Notes under the pieces: model-generated
What the model was told of the DNA's origin: nothing
Databases searched by the model: none
What the model saw: the letters and a program-made list of their open reading frames with translations, nothing else
Shown: positions 53,728-62,227 of the stretch, one piece after another
Numbering within the stretch: position 1 is the first letter of the stretch
How the letters are laid out: each line of letters opens with the position of its first letter
Made by a program: the position numbers and the translations under genes
Origin: an uncultured Prevotellaceae bacterium
GTDB lineage: Bacteria > Bacteroidota > Bacteroidia > Bacteroidales > Bacteroidaceae
DNA length: 64,000 nucleotides
Assembly: GCA_902770195.1 (NCBI GenBank)
Contig: CACXSA010000001.1
Span: 62,001 to 126,000, forward strand
Direction of reading: 5' to 3'

Positions 53728-53774
53728 AAAATTAGTAGTTTTAAAAAATTAATGAAAATAGAATATTCTGGGTG

Positions 53775-53806
53775 CAAAGATACGCAAAAAAATGTGAAAT
53801 CTGAAA
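53775..53806 (-). promoter_or_regulatory. Bacteroidota promoter for the 53.7-46 kb operon
   Basis: TATCTTTG at 53775-53782 on the minus strand; at the 20-bp spacer position the -33 element reads TTTC rather than TTTG. Leader about 40 nt. Confidence 0.65.
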
Positions 53807-53874
53807 CGTTTTTATCTATTTTTTTTGCAAACGTTTACGTAAATAGTATTTATTCATAAATGAAGATGTTTTGT

Positions 53875-55245
53875 CTATTCGGTGTCAATATTGACAAATT
53901 CCGGTCGGACATCCTCGTTTTCCGTCTGTATGGTAATGTCGTTGAAGTGAATATTCCTGGCGTGGCGTACAAAGAAACCTTTGGCGGGCAGACATCCCCA
54001 CATGGTGGATTCAGGGTAGTCTTTTTCTTTTTCATCCTTGATGGATTGTTCTATCATCGGCATATCGCTGGCTGTTACCCCCCCTTTGTGATGGATGCTG
54101 ATGCGTGACAGCCATACGTTCTCTACAGGATGATGAGGCAATCCTGTGATACTGCATCCCATAGCTCCCGCATTGCGAATTTGGATGTTGTCCAGGTGAA
54201 TGCCATTAATTTTTCCTACATGATCAATAGGGATGAGGGAATCAAAGTCTTTACCTCCCATCATATAACCACGAGCCCGGTTGCCCAAGCGGATGAAGAT
54301 AGGTGCCTCAGTACCTTCTATATTAATATTGTTGACATTGACGTTTTCCATTACGCCACCATCGACAATCTCAAGCGAGATAGCTGATGAGCCAATCCAT
54401 TGTCCGAAGAATTTTTCTTTTTGGTCATAGTTGGGCTTGACAACAATATTGCTGATGTTGATATTGCGGAAGCCGCCATTTGTTTCTGTTCCGAGTTTGA
54501 CGGCATTGCAGTGACTGGAGACGATGCAGTTGCTGATGCTGATGTTTTCGCAGAGACGGGGCGAGGTGGATTTAAGGGTAATGCCGTCATCGTCGGAATC
54601 TGCCATCATTCGGGTGACGGTTACCTCGTGGCATCCGTCCAAATCAAGGGCATCGTTGTTGTAGTTGTTGCGGTTGAATACTTTGATACCGTCGATAGTG
54701 AGGCGGTCGCAAGCCAGATAGTGCTGCATCCAACAACCGCTGTTCTTCAGGGTAATGTCCTTGATGGTTATATCATGGCTCTGGATGAAGCGGAGTAGGT
54801 GGGGGCGTGTAATACCCTCATCATTCCACGATAGTTTCTTGAATGTTCGGCCCCGACCGTCAATTGTGCCGTAGCCGTCAATCACGACATTGTTCACCTT
54901 GTCGGCGTAGATCAGCTGAACCGTACTCGTCTGTGTCCTTAGCGACACGTAGTCAGACTTCATAGGAAGGTAGTCTTCCAGTCGGGTGCTTCCATAGAGC
55001 GTCGCGCCATGTTCGAAATGCAGATGGACGTTGCTTTTAATGATGATAGTTCCAATCTTGTAGCTGCCCGTCGGAATGACAACCCTTCCTCCGCCATTGC
55101 GGTTGCAGTCGTCAATAGCCTGTTGTATGGCAGATGTGCTCAGTTGGGTAGTATCGTTCAACGCACCATATTTTACGATGTTATAATCGGCAGCCTGTAT
55201 ATTGAAGGCCGCAGAGGTCAATAGAAGTAGTATGGCTTTTCTCAT
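53875..55245 (-). CDS. GH28 polygalacturonase-family protein
   Basis: 456-residue secreted beta-helix enzyme (signal MRKAILLLLTSAAFNIQAADY). Opening YGALNDTTQLSTSAIQQAID and GGGRVVIPTGSYKIGTI are typical of GH28. The catalytic Asp region is present: N-D198 in NNDALDLDG and Asp218-220 in SDDDGITLKS. The third block reads SSHCNAVKLGTE instead of the GHG and RIK motifs of classical polygalacturonases. This variant is seen in exo-acting and rhamnogalacturonan-type bacterial members, so the exact linkage is uncertain. It probably hydrolyses pectic oligosaccharides in the periplasm. It has its own full promoter and is separate from the neighbouring SusCD operons. Confidence 0.88.
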   Translation of the reverse strand: MRKAILLLLTSAAFNIQAADYNIVKYGALNDTTQLSTSAIQQAIDDCNRNGGGRVVIPTGSYKIGTIIIKSNVHLHFEHGATLYGSTRLEDYLPMKSDYVSLRTQTSTVQLIYADKVNNVVIDGYGTIDGRGRTFKKLSWNDEGITRPHLLRFIQSHDITIKDITLKNSGCWMQHYLACDRLTIDGIKVFNRNNYNNDALDLDGCHEVTVTRMMADSDDDGITLKSTSPRLCENISISNCIVSSHCNAVKLGTETNGGFRNINISNIVVKPNYDQKEKFFGQWIGSSAISLEIVDGGVMENVNVNNINIEGTEAPIFIRLGNRARGYMMGGKDFDSLIPIDHVGKINGIHLDNIQIRNAGAMGCSITGLPHHPVENVWLSRISIHHKGGVTASDMPMIEQSIKDEKEKDYPESTMWGCLPAKGFFVRHARNIHFNDITIQTENEDVRPEFVNIDTE

Positions 55246-55312
55246 AGTTGTGTTATGAATTGTTTTAGTATATGAGGATGTTTTCAGTCGTCTTTAGTAG
55301 GATTAGTTGTCG

Positions 55313-55344
55313 CAAAGATACGAACTAATAATGGAAGCGCCAAA
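55313..55344 (-). promoter_or_regulatory. Complete Bacteroidota promoter for the GH28 gene
   Basis: On the minus strand, TTTG (55341-55344), 20-bp spacer, TATCTTTG (55313-55320), with a leader of about 60 nt. Confidence 0.75.
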
Positions 55345-55443
55345 TATAAACCATAAAAAAGCGATAAACCTCCTTTGATTTGTCTGACGCAAGGGTGTAG
55401 ATTCATTTCGGCAGATAAGAAAACAATATAAAAATTTTAAAAT

Positions 55444-55517
55444 CTGCTGCCACCCTGCCACCAATCTTCTGTAATGCCTGTATTTAGGAACATTTTTGGT
55501 GGCAGCAGGGTGGCAGC
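55444..55517. repeat. Large inverted repeat A built from CTGCCACC units
   Basis: Left arm 55444-55464 and right arm 55496-55517 are near-complementary and both consist of CTGCCACC-type units; the loop is about 31 bp. A related inverted repeat is at 55969-56040. Confidence 0.65.
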
Positions 55518-55607
55518 AAAAATCAATTTTTAGCGAAAAGCAACATGAATACGAGGTAAAACACATGGATAATTGGTGAAAATAATAGGTTTTTGAAGAA
55601 TATTCTG

Positions 55608-55782
55608 TATCTTTGTAGCCTAATTGTCGAGAAAATTAAGATTCTCGTGAAGGTAGCCAAAGCAGAAAGCGCCTGTTCGCCAATAAGCGGTGGTTATTCA
55701 GAAATAACCCAGCCTTATTCAGAAATAACCCAGCCTTATTCAGAAATAACCCAGCCTTAATCGACAATACTCTTGGAGTATT
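55608..55782 (+). other. Candidate structured RNA region in the gene-free stretch
   Basis: A -7-like TATCTTTG (55608-55615) is followed by a hairpin CGAGAA/TTCTCG, by ATTGTCGA (55623-55630) that can pair with TCGACAAT (55761-55768), and by AATACTC-TTG-GAGTATT (55766-55782). The last two elements overlap by three bases and would compete. There is no convincing -33 element, U-tract or known family. The region 55345-56246 has no credible gene. Confidence 0.25.
55694..55756. repeat. Three perfect 21-bp tandem repeats
   Basis: Three identical units at 55694-55714, 55715-55735 and 55736-55756. Each begins TTATTCAGAAATAA, a small stem with loop CAGA, and ends CCCAGCC. The unit is three times seven bases long. 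Confidence 0.9.
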
Positions 55783-55968
55783 CTGAAATAGTCCGAAAGA
55801 TAACAAAATTAGTCCAAGAGAAATCTAAAATAGTATCGCAGTATTCTAAAACCAGCCAATGTTTCGTACTTCGGACGCCTACTTTCCAATATTTCTGCCC
55901 TCAAAAACGTGAAAAAAGCGTGGTTTTGAGTACCTTTTGAAGCTGAAAAAGCCAAAATAAGCCATTTT

Positions 55969-56040
55969 GCTGCCACCCTGCTGCCACCAATTTTCCCTTT
56001 AAACAGGGCGTTTGACGCTATTTGGTGGCAGGGTGGCAGC
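55969..56040. repeat. Large inverted repeat B built from CTGCCACC units
   Basis: Left arm 55969-55990 and right arm 56022-56040 can form a long stem; the loop is about 31 bp. It shares unit sequence and flanking A-rich tract with inverted repeat A, 450 bp away. Confidence 0.65.
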
Positions 56041-56075
56041 AAAAATTAAAAATTAAATTTTTCACAATTAAACAT

Positions 56076-56163
56076 AGTAGTTGCAAGTATTAAGTATAGT
56101 AATTGCAAGTATTAAGTATAGCAATTGCAAGTATTAAGTATAGCAATTGTGAGTATTAATGGT
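56076..56163. repeat. About four 22-bp tandem repeats
   Basis: Units at 56076, 56098, 56120 and 56142, each close to AG(T/C)AATTGCAAGTATTA plus AGTAT; the last one is degenerate. AT-rich and non-coding. Confidence 0.85.
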
Positions 56164-56246
56164 TGCAATTGTTAGACTTAATGCGGAGGACGAGGATTCC
56201 TACTTCTTGATGGTGCTCGCTACCTCAAATTAATTTGTTGGATGAC

Positions 56247-56283
56247 AACAATAGCGGAGAGCATTGCGCTCTCCGCTATTGTT
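56247..56283 (-). terminator. Intrinsic terminator of the 61.6-56.3 kb SusCD operon
   Basis: A 15-bp perfect stem, AACAATAGCGGAGAG / CTCTCCGCTATTGTT, 18 bp after the SusD stop. The U-tract is short, but the stem is long and well placed. Confidence 0.8.
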
Positions 56284-56300
56284 ATAGATGGGGTGTAGGA

Positions 56301-58376
56301 TTAGTTGTTTACGAATCCGTAACCATTGGTGAAACCACCCGTTGCCATCGTGTTCGGAGTGAAGGGGAACAGATAGATAGGCGCCTTGTTGTAGTCAAAC
56401 TGGTAGAACAAGTAGGTGTAGTACTCATCATAGTTATCTACCAATACGGAACCCCAAGCCACCTTGCTATAGCCGTCTGCTTCAAGAGCAGCAATTTCAG
56501 CATCGCTCAACTTGGTAAATAGGCCTTGAATAGCCAGATTGGTTTTCGTGTTGCCCTTATAGTCCAGACCGTAGGCATTCCAATCATTGTTAACACCGCG
56601 CCAGCCAGGAGCTAATACGGGATCATCCTCGCTTCCAGCAGGAGTTGTTTCGGTGAGGCGCTTGCCGTACAGAGCTTTAGCATCAACCATCTTGGTCCAA
56701 ATATTGGCAGAAATGGTGTTGCCGTTAGCAAAGGTGAAAGAACCGTTGGCTTTCAAGCCGTCAAGCATTTCCTTGGTGAGATCTTTGATTTCCTTAATCT
56801 TCTCATGCAAGAGACCTGTGCGAATCAGCGTCCAACGACGGTCACCCTCGCCTGCAAACTCAAAGCCACGCTCGTCGATAACAGCCTTCAGCAAAGAACC
56901 TTCCTTAGCAATGAATGCATCAACATTACCGTTGCCACCGAAAGCACGGTCGCGGATAATCTTCAGGTTCTGTTTTGCGGTAACTTCATCGCCCAGAGCA
57001 GCGGCAGCTTCTGCAAGTCCTAAATAAACTTCTGAAATACGCATGTAAGGAGCGTTGATACCAGAACGACGCTGGTTCTTGGTCCATACGGTAGCCTGAC
57101 GGTTCTCATCGAACTTGTTGCAGGCGATACCACCACCATTGGCCTGTGAACCAGGAGTAAATGGCAATAGTTTTTCGAAGCCTTTATTACCACCAGTAAC
57201 TGTACAACTCAGGTCACGACGTAAGTCCTTGGGATCAAATACACCATAATAGAAGGCTGGATTAATACGGCCCTGACCATAGTTCTTACAGGGATAGTCG
57301 TTGCTGCTAGCACCTGTTGATGGACGTCCCAGTGAATAGGGGCGTGGGTCATTACCACTGGCACCCTGCTGGAAAGGCTCTTCGTAGATGCTTTCATCAG
57401 CAAAACTGGCATCATCGCCATGCAGCTGAACAAAGAAGTCAGAATAGTTGGGTGACAACTTTGCAGCACCTTTATGGTCAAGAGCTTTCTGGAAATATTC
57501 CTTGGCAATCTGATAGTACAGTTGCCAGTCAGAACGGCGGCCGTAGCTGGCACCATTTGTCTCAGAACCCTTAGTCTCAAAAGTCAGAGGATCGCCGTCA
57601 CCGTCAACGTACTTGATGTCACCACGACGAGTCTGATAACCACCGGCTTCCAGAGCCATACGGCCAATCAATGCATCCACGTAGGTCTGTGACAAGTTGT
57701 TCTTGTTCTTAGCACCAACAGGATTCATCAGTGGCTCAACAATCATCAGCTGCTCAAGGATTACGTCGTAGATGGAGTCACGGCAAGAAAGACCTGTGGC
57801 TGCTTCACCCATCTTGGTCTGGAAGGGAACATCACCATAGTACTTGATGAGCTCACGGTAAGCAGTAGCACGCAGAGCAACAGCCTCGCCATAAAGCTGG
57901 CTCAGATTTGTAGCTGATGTCTGCTGCATCATCTCACCAAAATTGCTCATGCCTTCAATGGCAGAAGTGATGGCGTTACATTTACCGATGACAGAGAACA
58001 GCACACTGTATGGGCTACTGGGTGCTTCTTTACCATAGGTTACCGGGTTGTAGGCAGCAGCTTCTGTACCATTGACATAGAAAGCCTCAGGAATGTGACG
58101 TGCTGCTTGTGCTGCGTATTTCTCTGGGTGACGCATGATATCAGAACCAGCGATGTCAAGTGCATAGAACAATCCGTCACCAAAGATTTGTGAACTGATG
58201 GCACCATGCCATTCGCTGTAGGCACCATCCATGGCAGCTCTTGCCGTTGTCATGTTTGAAAACACGAAGTCAGCATTAGCCTCAGAATATGACTTTGTGT
58301 CCAAATAGTCGCCGCAAGCTGTGAAGCCTAGTGCTCCTGCTGCACAAAGTGTAATAGATAATATCTTATTTTTCAT
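56301..58376 (-). CDS. SusD/RagB-family outer-membrane lipoprotein
   Basis: 691-residue SusD-like protein with lipobox FTAC (Cys21). Characteristic segments: SEANADFVFSNMTTARAAMD, GEAVALRATAYRELIKYYGD, APYMRISEVYLGLAEAAAAL, DERGFEFAGEGDRRWTLIRT and a C-terminal IYLFPFTPNTMATGGFTNGY. It lies 27 bp after its SusC gene and ends at a strong hairpin, closing a two-gene operon. Role: oligosaccharide capture for the SusC at 58404-61613. The neighbouring pectin methylesterase and GH28 suggest homogalacturonan fragments, by inference. Confidence 0.95.
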   Translation of the reverse strand: MKNKILSITLCAAGALGFTACGDYLDTKSYSEANADFVFSNMTTARAAMDGAYSEWHGAISSQIFGDGLFYALDIAGSDIMRHPEKYAAQAARHIPEAFYVNGTEAAAYNPVTYGKEAPSSPYSVLFSVIGKCNAITSAIEGMSNFGEMMQQTSATNLSQLYGEAVALRATAYRELIKYYGDVPFQTKMGEAATGLSCRDSIYDVILEQLMIVEPLMNPVGAKNKNNLSQTYVDALIGRMALEAGGYQTRRGDIKYVDGDGDPLTFETKGSETNGASYGRRSDWQLYYQIAKEYFQKALDHKGAAKLSPNYSDFFVQLHGDDASFADESIYEEPFQQGASGNDPRPYSLGRPSTGASSNDYPCKNYGQGRINPAFYYGVFDPKDLRRDLSCTVTGGNKGFEKLLPFTPGSQANGGGIACNKFDENRQATVWTKNQRRSGINAPYMRISEVYLGLAEAAAALGDEVTAKQNLKIIRDRAFGGNGNVDAFIAKEGSLLKAVIDERGFEFAGEGDRRWTLIRTGLLHEKIKEIKDLTKEMLDGLKANGSFTFANGNTISANIWTKMVDAKALYGKRLTETTPAGSEDDPVLAPGWRGVNNDWNAYGLDYKGNTKTNLAIQGLFTKLSDAEIAALEADGYSKVAWGSVLVDNYDEYYTYLFYQFDYNKAPIYLFPFTPNTMATGGFTNGYGFVNN

Positions 58377-58403
58377 TGTAATACTTCTTTGAATGATGAT
58401 GGG

Positions 58404-61400
58404 TTAGAATGCTACGTTAAGACCGAAAGTGAATGTACGAGACTTCGGATATGAGCGGTAGTCATAGTTAGGAGTGGGGAAGCCAGAGTAAGAGCTATCA
58501 GCAGAGGGACTTACGTTGACATCAGGATCCAGTCCGCTATACTTTTTCAGGCAGAATAAGTTACCGCCAGTGAAGTAGATGCGGGCATTGCTGATACCAA
58601 TCTTCTTGGTCCAAATCTTCGGGAAGGTGTAACCAATGGTCAGTGTCTGCATGCGCAGGAATGTGGCATCCTCGATGAATTCAGAAGCGCAGATACCATA
58701 TTCAGGCAAGAAACCGTACTTGGCGTTGGCATTGAAAGCACGTACAGCATCTGGTTCGGTAACGGCAACGAGGTCGCCATTTGCGTTAACATCATAGAAA
58801 CGCCATGTATCGCGAATCTCAGAAAGACGGTTGAAACCAAGGCTGGTATCCTTGTCACCTTTCATGTCAGACATTACGTTGGCATTGTAAACATCGCCAC
58901 CAAACTGATAGGTGAAGTTAGCTGCAAAGTCGATGCTCTTCCAACGTCCTGAGAGATTGAATCCACCAGTATGCTTGGGCATGGTATGGCCAATGATGGT
59001 AGCGTCGTTGGCGTCAACTTTGCCGTCACCGTTGGTATCAACATATTTCACCATACCTGGGAATGCCTTCTGGCCATCAGCCAACTTATAGGGGCTGTTG
59101 TATGTTCCCAAACCAATTACGTTGTCAGGAACACCGGCCTTCAGCGTATAAACACCATCGGCATAGTCAAAGTCGTCAACGGTATAGAAACCGGCACTTT
59201 GCATACCCTGTACCAAACCTACGGGCTCACCTTCCTGTACGATGTAGTCGTAGTTAGGAACACGCATGGACGAACCCCAGCCGGTGTGTGCACTAGCCAA
59301 AACACCCTCCTGCAACTTGTCAACCTTGTTCTTGTTGTAGTTGTAGGTCATACCGAAACTGAGGTTCCAGTCTTTCTGACGAACAATTTCATAGTTGAGT
59401 GAAAGTTCGATACCTCTGTTAGAGGTCTTTGCGATATTCTGCATCTGGAAGCTGAAACCTGTTGTAGGATCACAGGGAACGAGCATCAGTACGTCTTTCG
59501 TGGTGTTCCAATAGTAGTCGATGCTACCACGTAACTTACCATTCCAGAAACTAAAGTCAAGACCGAGGTTACGGCTGATAGTAGTCTCCCATTTCAAATC
59601 AGGGTTACCCAATGTCTTAGCGGGAGCGTAGGTTGTGATGCTCTCGCCATTGACTGTAGCGGTACCGGTGGTCCATAGTGTCTCGGTAAGTCCTGTTGCA
59701 ATCTGGTCGTTACCTGAAGTACCGAATGACAGACGCAGCTTTAAGTTGTCAAGCCAAGACTGAGCATCCTTCAAGAAAGGCTCGTCAGAAATACGCCAAG
59801 CTAAAGCAGCAGCGGGGAAGTAACCCCAACGATTACCATCAGTGAACTTCGAACTACCATCGGCACGCATCGTTGCAGTCAGCATATAACGACCAAGGAA
59901 TGAATAGTTTACACGACCGAACCATGACAGGGAGTGAGTAGGATGTGCATCGGTATAAGTGTACTTGTCGTTACCTTTGTAGTTGGTAGCACCAATATTA
60001 CCGAATGCCCAGTTGAAGTCCCACTCCTCGGGATAGGTCGTACCAAGAATTCTAGCTGAGTTGGAACGTGAAGACAACACCTCATTACCTGCCATAACAG
60101 TCAGAGAGTGGTCTTCACCCAAGCCTTGAACTTCGTAGCTCAGTGTGGTATCCCAACGAGTGTTATATCCATCACCTTCTGTTAAGGTTGCTTGGTTATA
60201 GCTCTGTCCGTTGGTATGACCGCCGGCCCACTCCTGATTCTTGCTCCAGTTTCGGCTCAAGTAGAGTTCAGTCTTAGCAGTGAGGCCCTTGATAACCTGC
60301 CATGTCAATCCTGTGTTCACCCCAATGCGATAGCGGTTGCGCAGGTTTTCATAGTCATTAAGGATGGCAGTGGGGTTGTAGCTAGGCTCTGCGCTAGCAC
60401 TACCCATACCCAAGTCGGATGGATCGCCACTGCCCAGAGGATTGTCAATGGGTCTGTAACGATAAGCTTGCGTTGCCATTTCGTAGCGGTTGCCCTTCCA
60501 GCTCATCTCACTGTAACGTGCATCAATGTCAAGGCGAAGGGTCTTGGTGATGTCCTGAGAAAGTTTCAGGTTGGCACCCCAACGCTTGAAACCGGAATTC
60601 TTCAGTGTTCCTTCGTTATCCGAATAGTTAACAGAAGCATAGAACTTGGTAGATTTTGTTCCACCACTTACTGAGAAGTCATGGTTCCATGCATGTGAGG
60701 TGCGCAATACATCGTCCATATAATTATGGGCACCCTGGCCTCTGTAGTCGTTTAAGTGATTGCCATAGGCACTGCCAAGACCATAGTACTTTGCCACTCC
60801 ATCAGCATAAGTGTCTCCAAGAGACTTCGCATAGCTCCATGTATGGAAAACGTGGTCGTAAGAATCCATGATATCCAGCTGCTTAGGCTGTGATTTAATC
60901 TGGTAGTACATATTGTACTTTACGCTAACCTTGCTTTCCTTACCTCCTTTGGTCGTAACGAGGATAACACCGTTAGCACCACGGGCACCATAGATGGCTG
61001 TTGATGCAGCATCCTTCAGGACGTCGATGCTCTCGATGTTGTCAGCAGCAATGTCGTCAATAGATGAAACCTGCACACCGTCAACAACGAACAAAGGTTC
61101 ATTGGACTGGGTGATAGAACCACCACCACGAACGCGGATAGACATTGTACCGCCAGGACGACCATCCTGGGAGATGACGTTCACACCAGGAAGTTGTCCC
61201 TGCAAAGCTTCTGCTACAGTAGCAACAGGGTTGGCTGCCAGCTTATCACCGGTTACAGAGGCAACAGCACCTGTCAGGTCGCGGCGCTTCATCGTGCCGT
61301 AACCTACAACAACCACGTCTTCCAACGTTGTGTTGTCCTCTTCCAAGGTGATGTTCATGTTACCAGAGCCCTTCACTGTCTGGGGCTTGTAACCTACATA

Positions 61401-61613
61401 CGAGAACTTAATGGTAGAGCCGGCGGGAGCGTTGACACTGAAGTTACCATCAATGTCCGTGACAGTGCCCTGTCCATTACCATAAGTCACACTAACTCCA
61501 ATCAGAGGTTCGCCAGATTTGTCTTTGACGGTACCCTTGATTGCATTCTGGGCAAAGCCCACTAGCCAAAATGCACACAGCAACATGGCTAAGAGTAGTC
61601 TTCTTTTTTGCAT
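58404..61613 (-). CDS. SusC-like TonB-dependent outer-membrane transporter
   Basis: 1069-residue SusC/RagA protein: signal peptide MQKRRLLLAMLLCAFWLVGF, carboxypeptidase-D-like domain (KGTVKDKSGEPLIGVSVTYG, TDIDGNFSVNA, KFSYVGYKPQTV, about 25-95), EDVVVVGYG TonB-box region, plug (VVDGVQVSSIDDIAADNIES, DVLKDAASTAIYGARGANGV, about 175-225), and barrel ending KSRTFTFGLNVAF. It is the first gene of a two-gene operon with a full promoter at 61682-61713. Confidence 0.95.
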   Translation of the reverse strand: MQKRRLLLAMLLCAFWLVGFAQNAIKGTVKDKSGEPLIGVSVTYGNGQGTVTDIDGNFSVNAPAGSTIKFSYVGYKPQTVKGSGNMNITLEEDNTTLEDVVVVGYGTMKRRDLTGAVASVTGDKLAANPVATVAEALQGQLPGVNVISQDGRPGGTMSIRVRGGGSITQSNEPLFVVDGVQVSSIDDIAADNIESIDVLKDAASTAIYGARGANGVILVTTKGGKESKVSVKYNMYYQIKSQPKQLDIMDSYDHVFHTWSYAKSLGDTYADGVAKYYGLGSAYGNHLNDYRGQGAHNYMDDVLRTSHAWNHDFSVSGGTKSTKFYASVNYSDNEGTLKNSGFKRWGANLKLSQDITKTLRLDIDARYSEMSWKGNRYEMATQAYRYRPIDNPLGSGDPSDLGMGSASAEPSYNPTAILNDYENLRNRYRIGVNTGLTWQVIKGLTAKTELYLSRNWSKNQEWAGGHTNGQSYNQATLTEGDGYNTRWDTTLSYEVQGLGEDHSLTVMAGNEVLSSRSNSARILGTTYPEEWDFNWAFGNIGATNYKGNDKYTYTDAHPTHSLSWFGRVNYSFLGRYMLTATMRADGSSKFTDGNRWGYFPAAALAWRISDEPFLKDAQSWLDNLKLRLSFGTSGNDQIATGLTETLWTTGTATVNGESITTYAPAKTLGNPDLKWETTISRNLGLDFSFWNGKLRGSIDYYWNTTKDVLMLVPCDPTTGFSFQMQNIAKTSNRGIELSLNYEIVRQKDWNLSFGMTYNYNKNKVDKLQEGVLASAHTGWGSSMRVPNYDYIVQEGEPVGLVQGMQSAGFYTVDDFDYADGVYTLKAGVPDNVIGLGTYNSPYKLADGQKAFPGMVKYVDTNGDGKVDANDATIIGHTMPKHTGGFNLSGRWKSIDFAANFTYQFGGDVYNANVMSDMKGDKDTSLGFNRLSEIRDTWRFYDVNANGDLVAVTEPDAVRAFNANAKYGFLPEYGICASEFIEDATFLRMQTLTIGYTFPKIWTKKIGISNARIYFTGGNLFCLKKYSGLDPDVNVSPSADSSYSGFPTPNYDYRSYPKSRTFTFGLNVAF

Positions 61614-61681
61614 GTTAGTTTTTTTTGTTTTAGTTTATTATAGTAAAGTGTAAATATTACATTCCGTTTGTTTTCAGTCTG

Positions 61682-61713
61682 CAAATTTAGACTATTTAAT
61701 TTAATTAGGCAAA
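61682..61713 (-). promoter_or_regulatory. Complete Bacteroidota promoter for the 61.6-56.3 kb SusCD operon
   Basis: On the minus strand, TTTG (61710-61713), 20-bp spacer, TAAATTTG (61682-61689), same form as the promoter at 45170-45201. Confidence 0.78.
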
Positions 61714-61744
61714 TTTTTCAGTTGTTTTTTTACTAAAATCCAAG

Positions 61745-61779
61745 AAGAGAACGGATTTCTTCAAAAAATCCGTTCTCTT
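61745..61779 (-). terminator. Terminator after the methylesterase-lipoprotein pair
   Basis: A 14-bp perfect stem, AAGAGAACGGATTT / AAATCCGTTCTCTT, 26 bp after the lipoprotein stop and upstream of the SusC promoter. Moderately T-rich flank on the minus strand. Confidence 0.75.
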
Positions 61780-61804
61780 TCTATTATATAAATAAGGTGA
61801 AACA

Positions 61805-62227
61805 TTACTTTACGGGCGAGTAGGCCGGTTGGTCCGTTTCTTCCTCATTAGGATTCTCGACGGTGGTGAAACCTTGGTTTATTGTCAGATTAACAGTATA
61901 TTCACCCACCGTGATGGTCTGCAGTGTGGTGCGCTCAGCACCACTGGCATTTTCCTTCACTGTAATCTCTACTTTCGAGGGCTCTTCACCACTGTTGGGC
62001 AGAGCGGTTACTGTTACCCAGTCGGCAACTTCCGGTCCGACCACTGGCTGTCCTTTCATAAACTTCAGTTCCACGGTGTATGTTCCAGCGACAGAAGTGA
62101 AGTTCTCTGTCTGATCGTAGGTGTGGAAACGCTCATAGACATTGTTGTCTGCATTGGAGCATGCTGTCAAGACTAAGGCTATGATAGCAGACAATGCTAA
62201 TATTCTAACTTTGTTCATAACGTTCAT
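61805..62227 (-). CDS. Small lipoprotein with BACON-like beta-sandwich
   Basis: 140-residue protein whose ATG directly follows the TAA of the methylesterase gene, so translation is probably coupled; a second ATG nine bases later (MNKVRILAL) would also give the signal peptide. Lipobox LTAC precedes CSNADNN. The mature part is one beta-rich domain (YTVELKFMKGQPVVGPEVAD, WVTVTALPNSGEEPSKVEIT, ERTTLQTITVGEYTVNLTIN) that resembles BACON domains, which often bind glycans or mucin. No catalytic motif. It may be a surface glycan-binding accessory of the pectin genes; the domain assignment is tentative. Confidence 0.72.
   Translation of the reverse strand: MNVMNKVRILALSAIIALVLTACSNADNNVYERFHTYDQTENFTSVAGTYTVELKFMKGQPVVGPEVADWVTVTALPNSGEEPSKVEITVKENASGAERTTLQTITVGEYTVNLTINQGFTTVENPNEEETDQPAYSPVK

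Noticed and set aside
55303..55566. 87-codon minus-strand frame upstream of the GH28 gene
   Set aside because: It overlaps the GH28 promoter and inverted repeat A; Cys- and Tyr-rich composition with no domain suggests a chance frame.
55809..56042. 77-codon minus-strand frame in the gene-free stretch
   Set aside because: It begins within the CTGCCACC inverted repeat, has no promoter, start context or recognisable domain, and looks like repeat-derived coincidence.
55694..56163. CRISPR-like array from the 21-bp and 22-bp repeats
   Set aside because: The repeats are directly adjacent with no unique spacers, and no cas genes are nearby.
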